Under the pieces are notes generated by a model. The model was not told the DNA's origin and made no database searches. It worked only from the letters and a program-made list of their open reading frames with translations. Both the position numbers and the translations under genes were made by a program. From positions 248,001 through 312,000 of the forward strand of contig NZ_SCNN01000001.1 in the NCBI RefSeq assembly GCF_005503535.1: a stretch of 64,000 nt of DNA, in the 5' to 3' direction. Of this stretch, positions 43,269 to 51,597 are shown piece after piece; within the stretch, counting starts at the first letter, position 1; each line of letters starts with the position of its first letter. Source of the DNA: Mesorhizobium comanense. Its GTDB lineage: Bacteria > Pseudomonadota > Alphaproteobacteria > Rhizobiales > Rhizobiaceae.

Positions 43269-44309
43269 GTGGCCGCAATACCAGCCGAGTTTTCATCCGC
43301 GCCCGTGCTGCCGAAATGGGTCGTGCCCGTGCTGCTGCTCGCCTTCGCCTATGGCGTCGTGCCGCTCATCGGCTCGAGCTACCTGTTCGAGGCCATCCTG
43401 CTGCCGTTCCTGGCGCTCAGCCTGGCAGGCGTCGGCCTGAACATCCTCACCGGCTATGCCGGCCAGGTCTCGCTGGGCAGCGCCGCCTTCATGGCGGCGG
43501 GTGCGTTTGCCGCCTATAATTTCAACCTGAGGGTCGAGGGCCTGCCGCTGATCGGCAGCATTTTTCTCGCCGGCATTGTCGCCGCCGCGATCGGCATTGT
43601 CTTCGGCCTGCCCAGCCTGCGGCTGAGAGGTTTCTATCTCGCCGTCTCGACGCTCGCCGCGCAGTTCTTCGTGCAGTGGGCGCTGACCAAGTTCAGCTGG
43701 TTCTCCAACGACTCGGCCTCCGGCGTCATCGACGCACCGAGATTGTCGATTTCAGGCTTTGCGCTCGACGGCGCCGTCGGCCGCTATTTCTTCGCACTCA
43801 CCATCGTCGCGGTCCTGACCTTCCTCGCTCATCGGCTGGTCTCCTCGCAGACCGGGCGCAATCTCATCGCCGTCCGCGACAACGAGACAGCCGCCCGCAT
43901 CATCGGCATACCGGTGCTGAAGACCAAGCTGCTCGCCTTCGCCATCTCGTCCTTCATCATCGGCGTCGCCGGCGTCATCTGGGCCTTCGCCTATCTAAGG
44001 ACCGTCGAACCGGCGGGCTTCAATCTCGACCGGTCGTTCCAGATCCTGTTCATCATCATCATTGGCGGTCTGGCCTCGATCCGCGGCGCTTTCTTCGGCG
44101 CGGCCCTCATCGTCGTTTTCCCGCTCGCTCTGTCCCGCCTCGGCGGCTTCCTGCTCGGCGATGTCTTTGACTCGGGCGTGCTCGACATGAGCCAGCGCAT
44201 CGTGCTGGGCGCGCTCATCATCCTGTTTCTGATCCTCGAACCGGATGGGCTCGTGGCCCTTTGGGACAGGATCCGAAGACGGCTCCTGCTCGCTTGGCAA
44301 ACGACCTGA
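43269..44309 (+). CDS. Liv-type (LivM-like) ABC transporter permease
   Basis: A 346-residue membrane protein with the LivM features LNILTGYAGQVSLGSAAFMA, GLPSLRLRGFYLAVSTLA, IAVRDNETAARIIGI and GGLASIRGAFFGAAL. The start is GTG at 43269. It pairs with the LivH-like permease to form the channel. Confidence 0.9.
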   Translation: MAAIPAEFSSAPVLPKWVVPVLLLAFAYGVVPLIGSSYLFEAILLPFLALSLAGVGLNILTGYAGQVSLGSAAFMAAGAFAAYNFNLRVEGLPLIGSIFLAGIVAAAIGIVFGLPSLRLRGFYLAVSTLAAQFFVQWALTKFSWFSNDSASGVIDAPRLSISGFALDGAVGRYFFALTIVAVLTFLAHRLVSSQTGRNLIAVRDNETAARIIGIPVLKTKLLAFAISSFIIGVAGVIWAFAYLRTVEPAGFNLDRSFQILFIIIIGGLASIRGAFFGAALIVVFPLALSRLGGFLLGDVFDSGVLDMSQRIVLGALIILFLILEPDGLVALWDRIRRRLLLAWQTT

Positions 44310-44386
44310 GCCCGCATCTGAAATCAAGCGCATCTGAAAATAAACCAGAGGCCGAACCAAGACGGCCCAACAGGAGTAATCGGACC

Positions 44387-45724
44387 ATGACGTTCCTGAG
44401 CACAATCAAGGCGGCGGCGCTGTCCGCGGCGATGATCGTGTCGGTGGCCCTGCCGGCCGCCCACGCCGACGAACAGTATTTCCCGCTGCAGAGCTATCGC
44501 GTCGGGCCCTATGCGGCCGGCGGCACCGGCTTCTTCGGCGGGTTCATCGACTATCTCAACCTGATCAACATCCGCGACGGCGGCGTCAACGGCGTCAAGC
44601 TGACCTGGGACGAATGCGAGACCCAGTACGAGGTCGAGCGCGGCGTCGAATGCTATGAGCGCCAGAAGAGCCATGCCGGTGCCGCCGCCTGGAACCCGCT
44701 TTCGGTCGGCATCGCCTATGCCATGATCGATCGCATCACCGCCGACAAGGTGCCGCTGATCACGGTCAACCACGGCCGCACCGATTCCACCGACGGACGC
44801 GTCTTCCCCTATGTCTTCCCGCTGCTGCTCAATCCCTACAGCGAGACGTCAGGCATCGTGAACTACATCGCCTCCAAGGAAGGCGGCATTGACAAACTGA
44901 AGGGCAAGAAGATCGTCGTGCTCTATCACGGCTCGCCCTACGGCAAGGAGACCATCCCGATCTATGAATTGCTGGCGCAGAAATACGGCTTCACGGTCCA
45001 GCAGATCGAGGTGCCGCACCCCGGCAACGAGCAGCAGTCGCAATGGCTGACCATTCGCCGCGCCAAGCCTGATTTCGTCGTCCTGCGCGGCTGGGGCGTG
45101 ATGAACCCGGTGGCGCTGAAGACCGCGGTCAAGGTCGGCTATCCCGTCGACCACATCGTCGGCAATGTCTGGTCGAACTCGGAAGAGGACGTCATCCCCG
45201 CAGGCGACGCCGCCAAGGGCTACACCGCCATCACCACCCAGGCCTCGGGCAATGCCTATCCGGTGGTGCAGGAGATCGTGAAGACCGTCTACGGCGCCGG
45301 CAAGGGCAATCTGGAGGACAAGGCGCGCATCGGCTCGGTCTACCACAATCTCGGCATCGTCAACGGCATCCTCAATGTCGAGGCGATCCGCGTCGCGCAG
45401 GAGAAGTTCGGCCATCGCACGCTGACCGGCGACGAAGTGCGCTGGGGTTTCGAACATCTCAAGCTCGACCCGGCCAAGGTCGAGGCGCTCGGTGCCAAGG
45501 ACCTGTTCCACTCGATCAATGTCAGCTGGGACAACCATGAAGGCGAGGGCTACGTGACCTTCCAGCAGTGGGACGGCAAGAAGTGGAATGTGGTCTCCGA
45601 CTGGATCGCGCCGGACTGGGCGCTGCTCAGGCCCATCATCGAAAAGTCCGCCGAAGCCTACGCCGCCGAAAAGGGCATCAAGCTGCGCACCGCCGCGGAT
45701 GCCGATGCGGTGGCCACCAACTGA
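44387..45724 (+). CDS. Liv-type ABC transporter periplasmic binding protein
   Basis: A 445-residue secreted protein: signal peptide ending near PAAHA-DE, then a type-I periplasmic fold (FFGGFIDYLNLINIRDGGVNG, KIVVLYHGSPYGKE). It is longer than LivJ/LivK (about 345 residues mature) and belongs to the larger 'LivK-like' group whose ligands are varied. CAGGAGTAAT precedes the ATG at 44387; an upstream in-frame ATG lies inside the permease gene. Position among sfnG, sfnB and msuE suggests an organosulfur ligand. Confidence 0.87.
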   Translation: MTFLSTIKAAALSAAMIVSVALPAAHADEQYFPLQSYRVGPYAAGGTGFFGGFIDYLNLINIRDGGVNGVKLTWDECETQYEVERGVECYERQKSHAGAAAWNPLSVGIAYAMIDRITADKVPLITVNHGRTDSTDGRVFPYVFPLLLNPYSETSGIVNYIASKEGGIDKLKGKKIVVLYHGSPYGKETIPIYELLAQKYGFTVQQIEVPHPGNEQQSQWLTIRRAKPDFVVLRGWGVMNPVALKTAVKVGYPVDHIVGNVWSNSEEDVIPAGDAAKGYTAITTQASGNAYPVVQEIVKTVYGAGKGNLEDKARIGSVYHNLGIVNGILNVEAIRVAQEKFGHRTLTGDEVRWGFEHLKLDPAKVEALGAKDLFHSINVSWDNHEGEGYVTFQQWDGKKWNVVSDWIAPDWALLRPIIEKSAEAYAAEKGIKLRTAADADAVATN

Positions 45725-45732
45725 TCAGCGCG

Positions 45733-45760
45733 GGGCGCCGCTGATGTCTCTTCGGCGCCC
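45733..45760 (+). terminator. Hairpin between binding-protein and second ATPase genes
   Basis: gggcgccg (45733-45740) pairs with cggcgccc (45753-45760) across a 12-base loop. It may lower expression of downstream genes relative to the binding protein. Confidence 0.5.
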
Positions 45761-45786
45761 GTCTCACATGAAGCACGGAAACAGCC

Positions 45787-46578
45787 ATGCACAATGACGA
45801 CATCATCCTTGCGGTGGATGCGGTGCACGCCACCTACAACCACGCCATCACGGCGCTGCATGGCGTCGGCTTCCAGATCAGGCGTGGTGAAATCCTGGCA
45901 TTGCTCGGCGCCAATGGCGCCGGCAAGACCACTACGCTGAAGGCTGTCTCCAACCTGCTGCCGGCCGAGCGTGGCCAGGTCAATGCCGGCTCGATCCGCT
46001 ATGACGGCTCGGACGTCTCGCGCCGCGCGCCGGGCGATCTCGTGCGCGCCGGCCTGGTGCCGGTTCTGGAGGGCCGGCACTGCTTCAAGAGCCTTTCAGT
46101 CGAGGACAATCTGGTCGCCGGCGGCATAGGCCGCAGCGGCCGCCGCGCCGAGATCAACGCCGATCTCGAGCGGATTTACGCCTATTTCCCCCGGCTCAAG
46201 GAAAAGCGCCGGACCTTGTCCGGACTGACCTCCGGCGGCGAACAGCAGATGACGGCCATCGGCCGGGCGCTGATGTCGCGACCGCGCCTGCTGGTTCTCG
46301 ACGAACCGTCGATGGGGCTCGCGCCGCTCATCGTCCAGGACATTTTCCAGACGCTGAAGAAACTCAATCGCGACACCGGCCTGTCCATCCTTGTCGCCGA
46401 GCAGAACTCCGCCGTCGCGCTCAAATACGCGGACCAGGCCACGGTGCTCGAAAACGGCGTCTCGGTCCTATCCGGCGCCGCCGCTGATCTGCGCCAGCGC
46501 GAGGACATCAGGGCCTTCTATCTCGGACAAGAGGCTTCGCCGGCCCCCCGATCAACCCATCTCCATGCCGTCGCGTGA
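45787..46578 (+). CDS. Liv-type (LivF-like) ABC transporter ATP-binding protein
   Basis: A 263-residue ATPase with Walker A GANGAGKTTTLK, signature LSGLTSGGEQQM and Walker B LLVLDEPSMGLAP followed by ILVAEQN, all typical of LivF. It completes a full five-component importer (two ATPases, two permeases, one binding protein) within 41419-46578. The sfnB gene starts 24 bases later. Confidence 0.9.
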   Translation: MHNDDIILAVDAVHATYNHAITALHGVGFQIRRGEILALLGANGAGKTTTLKAVSNLLPAERGQVNAGSIRYDGSDVSRRAPGDLVRAGLVPVLEGRHCFKSLSVEDNLVAGGIGRSGRRAEINADLERIYAYFPRLKEKRRTLSGLTSGGEQQMTAIGRALMSRPRLLVLDEPSMGLAPLIVQDIFQTLKKLNRDTGLSILVAEQNSAVALKYADQATVLENGVSVLSGAAADLRQREDIRAFYLGQEASPAPRSTHLHAVA

Positions 46579-46602
46579 ACCGAAATCTCAAGGAGCAGTG
46601 AA

Positions 46603-47850
46603 ATGACCGTCTCGACCGTGAAGACAGACCAGGCCTCCGCCGCCGTGCCCCCCGTTGCAAGGCCATCGGCGCCGGCGCACATCATCAAGGACGATGCCGA
46701 AGCGATTGCGGTTGCCCATGCGCTCGCGGCCGAATTCGTCAAGGACTCCTCCAGGCGCGACCGCGAGCGGATCTGGCCGGTTGCCGAACTCGACGCCTTT
46801 TCGCAGAGCGGCCTGTGGTCGATCAACGTGCCGAAGGCCTTCGGCGGTCCCGAAGTGTCCTATGCGACGCTTGCCAAGGTGGTCGAGATCATCTCGGCGG
46901 CCGACTCCTCCATCGGCCAGATCTCCCAGAACCATCTCGGCGTGGTCGCCGCCATCCGCACCGTCGCGGACCTCGACCAGCAGAAGCTGCTGTTTGCCGA
47001 GGTGCTGAAAGGCACGCGGTTCGGCAACGCCTTCTCCGAATTCGGGTCCAAGCGGGCCGCCGATTTCGAGACCCGCTTCACCGATGCCGGCGACCATGTC
47101 GTGGTCAACGGCCGCAAGTTCTATTCGTCGGGCGCGCTGCTCGCCCATCTCGTGCCGATCGTCGCCGTCGATGACCAGGGCCGCGCCTGGTACGCCATCG
47201 CGGACCGGGGCGCGCCGGGCCTCACCGTCATCGACGACTGGTCGAGCTTCGGCCAGCGCACGACCCTGTCGGGCACCGTCATCATCGACAACGTCAAGGT
47301 GCCGAAGACGCACCTGGTTCCCGGCTACAAGGGCTTCGACAGGCCGACCGCCGACGGCGCCATCTTCCAGATCATCCAGGTGGCCGTGGACACCGGCATC
47401 GCCCAGGCCGCGATCGACGAGACCGTCAATTTCGTCAGGACGAGGAGCCGCGCCTGGATCGACAGCGGCGTCGACAATGCGTGGGACGATCCCTACACCA
47501 TCCAGGCCGTTGGCGACCTGACGCTGCGTCTGCACGCGGCACAGGCTCTGCTGGAAAAGGCGGGCCACGCCATCGACAAGGCCGTGGCGGAGCCGACGGC
47601 CGAAACGGTGGCGCACGCCCAGATCGTCACCGCCGAGGCCAAGATCCTGTCGACCGAGGTCGCCATCGCCGCCACCAACAAGCTGTTCGAACTGGCCGGC
47701 ACGCGATCGACGCTCGCCGAGCACAATCTCGACCGGCACTGGCGCAACGCCCGCACGCACACGCTGCACGATCCGGTTCGCTGGAAGTATTCGATCCTCG
47801 GCAAGTATTTCCTCAACGGCGAAAAGCCGCCGCTGCACGCCTGGAGCTGA
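46603..47850 (+). CDS. sfnB: SfnB family sulfur-acquisition oxidoreductase (acyl-CoA dehydrogenase fold)
   Basis: A 415-residue flavoprotein with the acyl-CoA dehydrogenase fold, matching SfnB of the sulfone utilisation system. Visible features are WSINVPKAFGGPEVSYATL, DSSIGQISQNHLGVVAA, FGNAFSEFGSKRA and the C-terminal RHWRNARTHTLHDPVRWKY typical of the DszC/SfnB group of FMNH2-dependent monooxygenases. AAGGAGCAGTG precedes the ATG. It is flanked by LivF-like and FMN reductase genes. Confidence 0.85.
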   Translation: MTVSTVKTDQASAAVPPVARPSAPAHIIKDDAEAIAVAHALAAEFVKDSSRRDRERIWPVAELDAFSQSGLWSINVPKAFGGPEVSYATLAKVVEIISAADSSIGQISQNHLGVVAAIRTVADLDQQKLLFAEVLKGTRFGNAFSEFGSKRAADFETRFTDAGDHVVVNGRKFYSSGALLAHLVPIVAVDDQGRAWYAIADRGAPGLTVIDDWSSFGQRTTLSGTVIIDNVKVPKTHLVPGYKGFDRPTADGAIFQIIQVAVDTGIAQAAIDETVNFVRTRSRAWIDSGVDNAWDDPYTIQAVGDLTLRLHAAQALLEKAGHAIDKAVAEPTAETVAHAQIVTAEAKILSTEVAIAATNKLFELAGTRSTLAEHNLDRHWRNARTHTLHDPVRWKYSILGKYFLNGEKPPLHAWS

Positions 47851-47917
47851 TTCCCCGATGGCGGGCGAGGCCCGCCTCGACACCATTTCGCCTGTTCATT
47901 CAAAGAGGCCCATCGCC

Positions 47918-48478
47918 ATGTCAAATCCAACAGTCGTCGGCTTTTCCGGCAACATCACCCGGCCGTCCAAGACGCGCGCCTTCGTCGAGCTCGTCACCAG
48001 GGACATAGCCGTCCGCCATGGTTTGTCGGCAAGCACCTATGATGTCGAGGATGTCGGACCCTCGCTGGGCACGGCAAGATGGGCGAGGGACCTCGACGAA
48101 CCGGCCCAGGCGATCCTGGCGCAGGTTCTGGCGGCGGATGTGCTGGTGGTCGGCTCGCCGACCTACAAGGGCAGTTACACCGGTCTGTTCAAGCACTTCT
48201 TCGACCTGATCGATCCGGCCGCCTTGCGCGGAAAGCCGATCCTGCTGACGGCCACCGGCGGCGGCGAGCGCCACGCCCTGATCGTCGAACATCAACTGCG
48301 GCCGCTGTTCGGCTTCTTCGAGGCCTTTGCCTTGCCGACCGCCGTCTATGCCACCGACAAGGACTTCACCGATGGCGTATTGCGCTCCGAGGCGATCCTG
48401 AAGCGCGCGTCGCAGGCGGTGGACGAAGTCGGCTTAGTGCTGGCCAACCGCTCGGCCGGCAGGATTGCCGCCGAGTAG
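47918..48478 (+). CDS. msuE: NAD(P)H-dependent FMN reductase (MsuE/SsuE type)
   Basis: A 186-residue flavodoxin-like reductase that supplies FMNH2 to the SsuD/SfnG monooxygenases. Features are VVGFSGNITRPSKTRAFVE (phosphate loop), VLVVGSPTYKGSYTGLFKHF and ILLTATGGGERHALIVEHQL. The ATG at 47918 with AGAGGCCC upstream is preferred to the ATG at 47858, which adds 20 non-homologous residues. It is the last recognisable gene of the organosulfur cluster. Confidence 0.85.
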   Translation: MSNPTVVGFSGNITRPSKTRAFVELVTRDIAVRHGLSASTYDVEDVGPSLGTARWARDLDEPAQAILAQVLAADVLVVGSPTYKGSYTGLFKHFFDLIDPAALRGKPILLTATGGGERHALIVEHQLRPLFGFFEAFALPTAVYATDKDFTDGVLRSEAILKRASQAVDEVGLVLANRSAGRIAAE

Positions 48479-48584
48479 GCATATTGCGGTGATCGATAAC
48501 GCGCCCGGGCGGGTCGCGCTTACGTGCAATTTACGAGCGCTCGATAAAACGGTTCCTGTCTGATTCGCAGTGGACAGGAACATC

Positions 48585-49070
48585 ATGAGCAAAGCTCTCA
48601 CGACTTTCGCGCTCGTCACCGTGCTGACGGCCTTGCTCATGGCGCTCAGCCTGGCGGTCGCACGGCACGGCTATCCCTATGGCGCGTTCGGCGTGAAGCG
48701 CCTCGACGGCATCGCCGATGCCGCCACCTTCATCCCGCTGGCCGCCGTCTATTTCTTCAGCGCGCTGCTGATGATGATCTTGCCGATCCGGGCGGCGAGC
48801 ATCGTGCTCACCCATGCCGCCGATGCGATCTTCTGGACGGTCATCGTGCTCTTCGCCACCATCGTCGGCGGGCTTCTCGCCAGATGGGCCTTTGGCCAGA
48901 GCGGGGTTCTGGCAGCATTGTTGAACTGGCGGTTCCTGTTCGCCGTGGCGGTCGTCGGCTGTCATTTCGTCATGAACGAACTGCGCCGCAATATACTGTT
49001 GCGCAGCCTGTTCTTCGTGGTCTTCGCCGCGGCGACGCTGGCCTGCCTGTTCTGGTCGTTCACGCTCTGA
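48585..49070 (+). CDS. Small integral membrane protein of unknown function
   Basis: A 161-residue protein with four or five predicted transmembrane helices (ALVTVLTALLMALSLAVA, LAAVYFFSALLMMIL, FWTVIVLFATIVGGLL, FLFAVAVVGCHFV and a C-terminal helix). No motif was recognised. AGGAACATC precedes the ATG at 48585; a GTG at 48570 is an alternative. It has its own ~100-base upstream gap, and is the last gene before the AT-richer patch. Confidence 0.7.
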   Translation: MSKALTTFALVTVLTALLMALSLAVARHGYPYGAFGVKRLDGIADAATFIPLAAVYFFSALLMMILPIRAASIVLTHAADAIFWTVIVLFATIVGGLLARWAFGQSGVLAALLNWRFLFAVAVVGCHFVMNELRRNILLRSLFFVVFAAATLACLFWSFTL

Positions 49071-49091
49071 GCAGGCTGGCGAAACTTTAAC

Positions 49092-49134
49092 GCAATTCCG
49101 GACGGAAAGCCGCTCAAACTTTTCCTGGAATTGC
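49092..49134. repeat. Intergenic palindromic repeat element
   Basis: Arms gcaattcc (49092-49099) and ggaattgc (49127-49134) enclose a GC-rich centre cggacggaaagccg. The reverse complement of the centre resembles cggtttccggac inside the element at 63519-63571, so both probably belong to one dispersed family. From memory this form is common in mesorhizobial genomes. Confidence 0.65.
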
Positions 49135-49153
49135 TCTAGCTAGCATCCGGTAG

Positions 49154-49423
49154 AACACCCGCAAGACCAAAGCTATCTGGTTGCTCGTACGGCAGGGTCA
49201 CATCACGCTGCGGGAAATCGCCAACCTGGGCGATAACTCACCCAGCAAGACGGTGCTGTGGATGCGTCAGGATGGCGTGCTGTTCGCCGACGCCTTCGAC
49301 CTCAAAGGCTTCCGCATGGCGCCCAATGCTAGCGGGTGCGGTGAGCACAAAGTCTATCTGTGGACCGGCAAGGTTCCGGCATCGCGGGAGCGCCGCAAAG
49401 AGCCTCGTGGCGGTGCAAGATAA
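49154..49423 (+). pseudogene. Possible fragment of an unknown gene
   Basis: An open stretch of about 89 codons after a stop, reading AIWLLVRQGHITLREIAN and VLWMRQDGVLFADAFDLKGF. It has no convincing start (first candidate TTG at 49181) and no ribosome site. The composition looks protein-like, but no family is recognised; it may be the end of a decayed gene or chance. Confidence 0.25.
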
Positions 49424-49842
49424 CCACCCAGCGCGAGCCACTCTTGGGCAAGGCTTCCTCGTCGGAATGGGCTATTCGCCGTAGCAGTTCTGCTGACCTA
49501 TGTGGATTTCATTGGCCGCAGGGTTAGACACATCAGGAGTTGATGGCGGCCATAGGCCTCGATTCTAGAACAGGACGGAATGACTGTGCATTCCCACGCC
49601 GCTTAACAACGTTCGCCGACGAATATTGGTCGGTAAATTTCACCGTGTTGAAACCGTCATACATCACAACGCGGGCCGATGGCATGCCTGGAGAATTCCA
49701 TCTATCTTCAAGTCAGACAAAGGAACCTAATCGTATCAAATCTGTCGAGGCCAGTGGCGGCGGAGCCAGTTGCCATCCCCGGAGCAAATGCACAGCCTCC
49801 CAAGCCTTTCGCCGTTACGCCACCCAGCACCGGAGCCGCTGT
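49424..49842. other. Non-coding gap with no recognised element
   Basis: About 420 bases of mixed composition. Short open frames exist on both strands but none has a ribosome site, a plausible start or a recognisable product. No repeat, RNA gene or strong hairpin was seen. Confidence 0.5.
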
Positions 49843-50637
49843 CTAGCCACCCCAGCTCTTTGCCTCATCCTCAGTCTTGAATAGACGCGTCCGGCCAGCA
49901 TCGCGGATCTGGACACTTCCGTCCTCATACACGATCTTCAAGCCGCCATGCCAGCCTGAGGCCTTTTCGCCAAAGAACTCCGTCACACTCGTCACCTTAA
50001 TTCCGGTGCGTGGATCCAACCCGCCATTCTCGGACAGCTCCGCCATTAACGCCTTATAGGCTTTCGCTGACTTCTCCGAACTCAAGGCCCGGCTGGACTG
50101 TTCGATCTGCTTTAACTCCTCGGCCTTCCGGGCTGCGCCCTCTTCGACGCGGGCTACTAGTGCATGTAGATAGCTCTTATCACTCAAGACGAGATATTTC
50201 TCGGCAAGCTCAGCCTCGTAGCCGACCCCTAGAGCGGAAAGCTTGACTGACGCAGCCTTTATATCGGAATCGACCTCTTTCAAGGTCTCCCACTTTTTCA
50301 AATCGTATGAAAACTCGGGTCTTGTAGGAATTGTCGTAATAGCAGACTGGGTTTCGTGACTATGATCTTGTCCGGACGCCGATGGCCGATAGGAACTGGA
50401 GGTCAGTGACGATGCTCCGTCCAAGAGATAGACCTTAACCATCCACGATATACCAGCCAGAAGGATAGCTATAAACATAGCCCAAAGCGTAAAATATATC
50501 GCTGGAGCCATGCATGTCGAATTTACACTCACTTCTCCCATGTAATAGCAGGTCTTTCCCCACACTGTAACCGAATTTATCGCGGACAACATAAAAACGA
50601 CGCCGACGGCGCCCGCAAAAATTACAAGAAACGGCAT
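49843..50637 (-). CDS. Membrane protein with coiled-coil domain, unknown function
   Basis: A 264-residue protein. Two N-terminal transmembrane helices (FLVIFAGAVGVVFMLSAI and IYFTLWAMFIAILLAGISW) are followed by a Ser-rich linker, a charged helical region of ~120 residues likely to form a coiled coil (AELAEKYLVL ... EGAARKAEELKQIEQ), and a small C-terminal strand-rich part (LKIVYEDGSVQIRDAGRTR). GGAGGTGACGA is well placed before the ATG. Base composition is AT-richer than the flanking clusters. No family was recognised. Confidence 0.75.
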   Translation of the reverse strand: MPFLVIFAGAVGVVFMLSAINSVTVWGKTCYYMGEVSVNSTCMAPAIYFTLWAMFIAILLAGISWMVKVYLLDGASSLTSSSYRPSASGQDHSHETQSAITTIPTRPEFSYDLKKWETLKEVDSDIKAASVKLSALGVGYEAELAEKYLVLSDKSYLHALVARVEEGAARKAEELKQIEQSSRALSSEKSAKAYKALMAELSENGGLDPRTGIKVTSVTEFFGEKASGWHGGLKIVYEDGSVQIRDAGRTRLFKTEDEAKSWGG

Positions 50638-50692
50638 TCGTCACCTCCGATGCAAGTGTCTACAAAAAATCTCTATCCTAAGCCGTTTGCAT

Positions 50693-51239
50693 CTAGTTCG
50701 GGCACCAGACATAAATGCTCGGCATGCTATAGTTTTTCTGGATAACAAGCGTGTCCTCGTCCGCTCTCGATATGGTTGCCAATCCGTTGTTTGAGAACCC
50801 TGCTTGGCGCTTCGTTGCATCTGGCGTCTGGGTCGCATTCATTCCCATCATGGTTAGGTACTCATTTATAGGCGTAGTGAAGACGTACACGTTGCCAGTC
50901 ATTAAGGAAAACTGCGTGTGTAACTGGCGAGAGCTTGCTTGTCCACGAACAATTGAGAAACCGTTCTGATTGACGTCTGTAATGGCTAAGTATTTACGCA
51001 CACAGGCATTATCGTAGACGCTGCTCATTTCAGTCGACGAAAAGGTGTCTGTATCTATCCAATGTATCTATCCAATGGCCTGCGAGGTTGGCCAGAACTC
51101 TGTCCGCGTTGTGCGCAATGTAACCCTCGGCCGTTGTTCCACTACGGAAAACACCGATTGCTTGGTCGAGTTTCTGGGAATCGAAGGCGTAGGCGTGCGT
51201 GGACATTACTAACGCCAGAACAAGTGCAGCAACTCGCAT
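50693..51239 (-). pseudogene. Secreted protein gene disrupted by a 13-bp tandem duplication
   Basis: The frame starts at ATG 51239 (GGGGAACC upstream) with a clear signal peptide MRVAALVLALVMSTHAYAF and runs to a premature stop at 51030. At 51051-51076 a 13-base unit is perfectly repeated; removing one copy restores a single frame to 50693, reading HWIDTDTFSSTEMSSVYDN across the junction, and a 177-residue product. The part after the repeat also stays open from an internal ATG at 51028. The product is unknown. It lies 55 bases upstream of, and on the same strand as, the coiled-coil membrane protein. Confidence 0.7.
51051..51076. repeat. Perfect 13-bp tandem duplication
   Basis: gtatctatccaat occurs twice in immediate succession (51051-51063 and 51064-51076). 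Because 13 is not a multiple of three it shifts the reading frame of the secreted-protein gene. Confidence 0.9.
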
Positions 51240-51400
51240 TTGCAGGTTCCCCTTTTTTAACACGCCTTTCTTGGCAGATTGGCGGAATCGCGTCTATGGC
51301 TGTGTAACGAAAATCAGCTTGCAGGCTGCTCATTCGATTTTGGCAACTAGGGGTGGCTCTCTGACTTTGAATCGAGGCTGCCGACGCCAGGCTTTAGTAC

Positions 51401-51591
51401 CTGCCGCCTTACTCTCCGGACCTCAATCTGATCGAGCAGGCCTTCGCCAAGATCAAACACTGGATGCGTCAATCCCGGAACGAACCGTCGAGGAAACTTG
51501 GCGCTACATCGGCCACCTCGTCGAAACCATCGAGGCAGCCGAATGCAAGAACTACTTCGAAAACGCCGGTTACGCTTCCGTCAAAACATGA
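51401..51591 (+). mobile_element. IS630-family transposase C-terminal remnant
   Basis: Frame one reads LPPYSPDLNLIEQAFAKIKH, the DDE-domain end typical of IS630 transposases (the glutamate of LIEQAFAK is the last catalytic residue). Near 51475 the frame shifts and continues ERTVEETWRYIGHLVE and ECKNYFENAGYASVKT to a stop at 51591. A TAG stop lies just before the conserved start of the fragment. Everything upstream is missing or unrecognisable. It ends 6 bases from the soxG stop, which points to an old insertion at the edge of the sox operon. Confidence 0.85.
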
Positions 51592-51597
51592 AGCACT

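Noticed and set aside
49540..49884. Plus-strand frame of 114 codons in the AT-richer patch
   Set aside because: No ribosome site, no recognisable product, and its end runs antisense into the membrane protein gene.
51051..51076. Start of a CRISPR or satellite array at the tandem repeat
   Set aside because: Only two abutting copies without spacers; it is a simple duplication. No CRISPR-like array was seen elsewhere in the window.
51062..51307. Plus-strand frame of 81 codons opposite the secreted-protein gene
   Set aside because: It is antisense to a gene with a clear signal peptide and ribosome site, and has neither itself.
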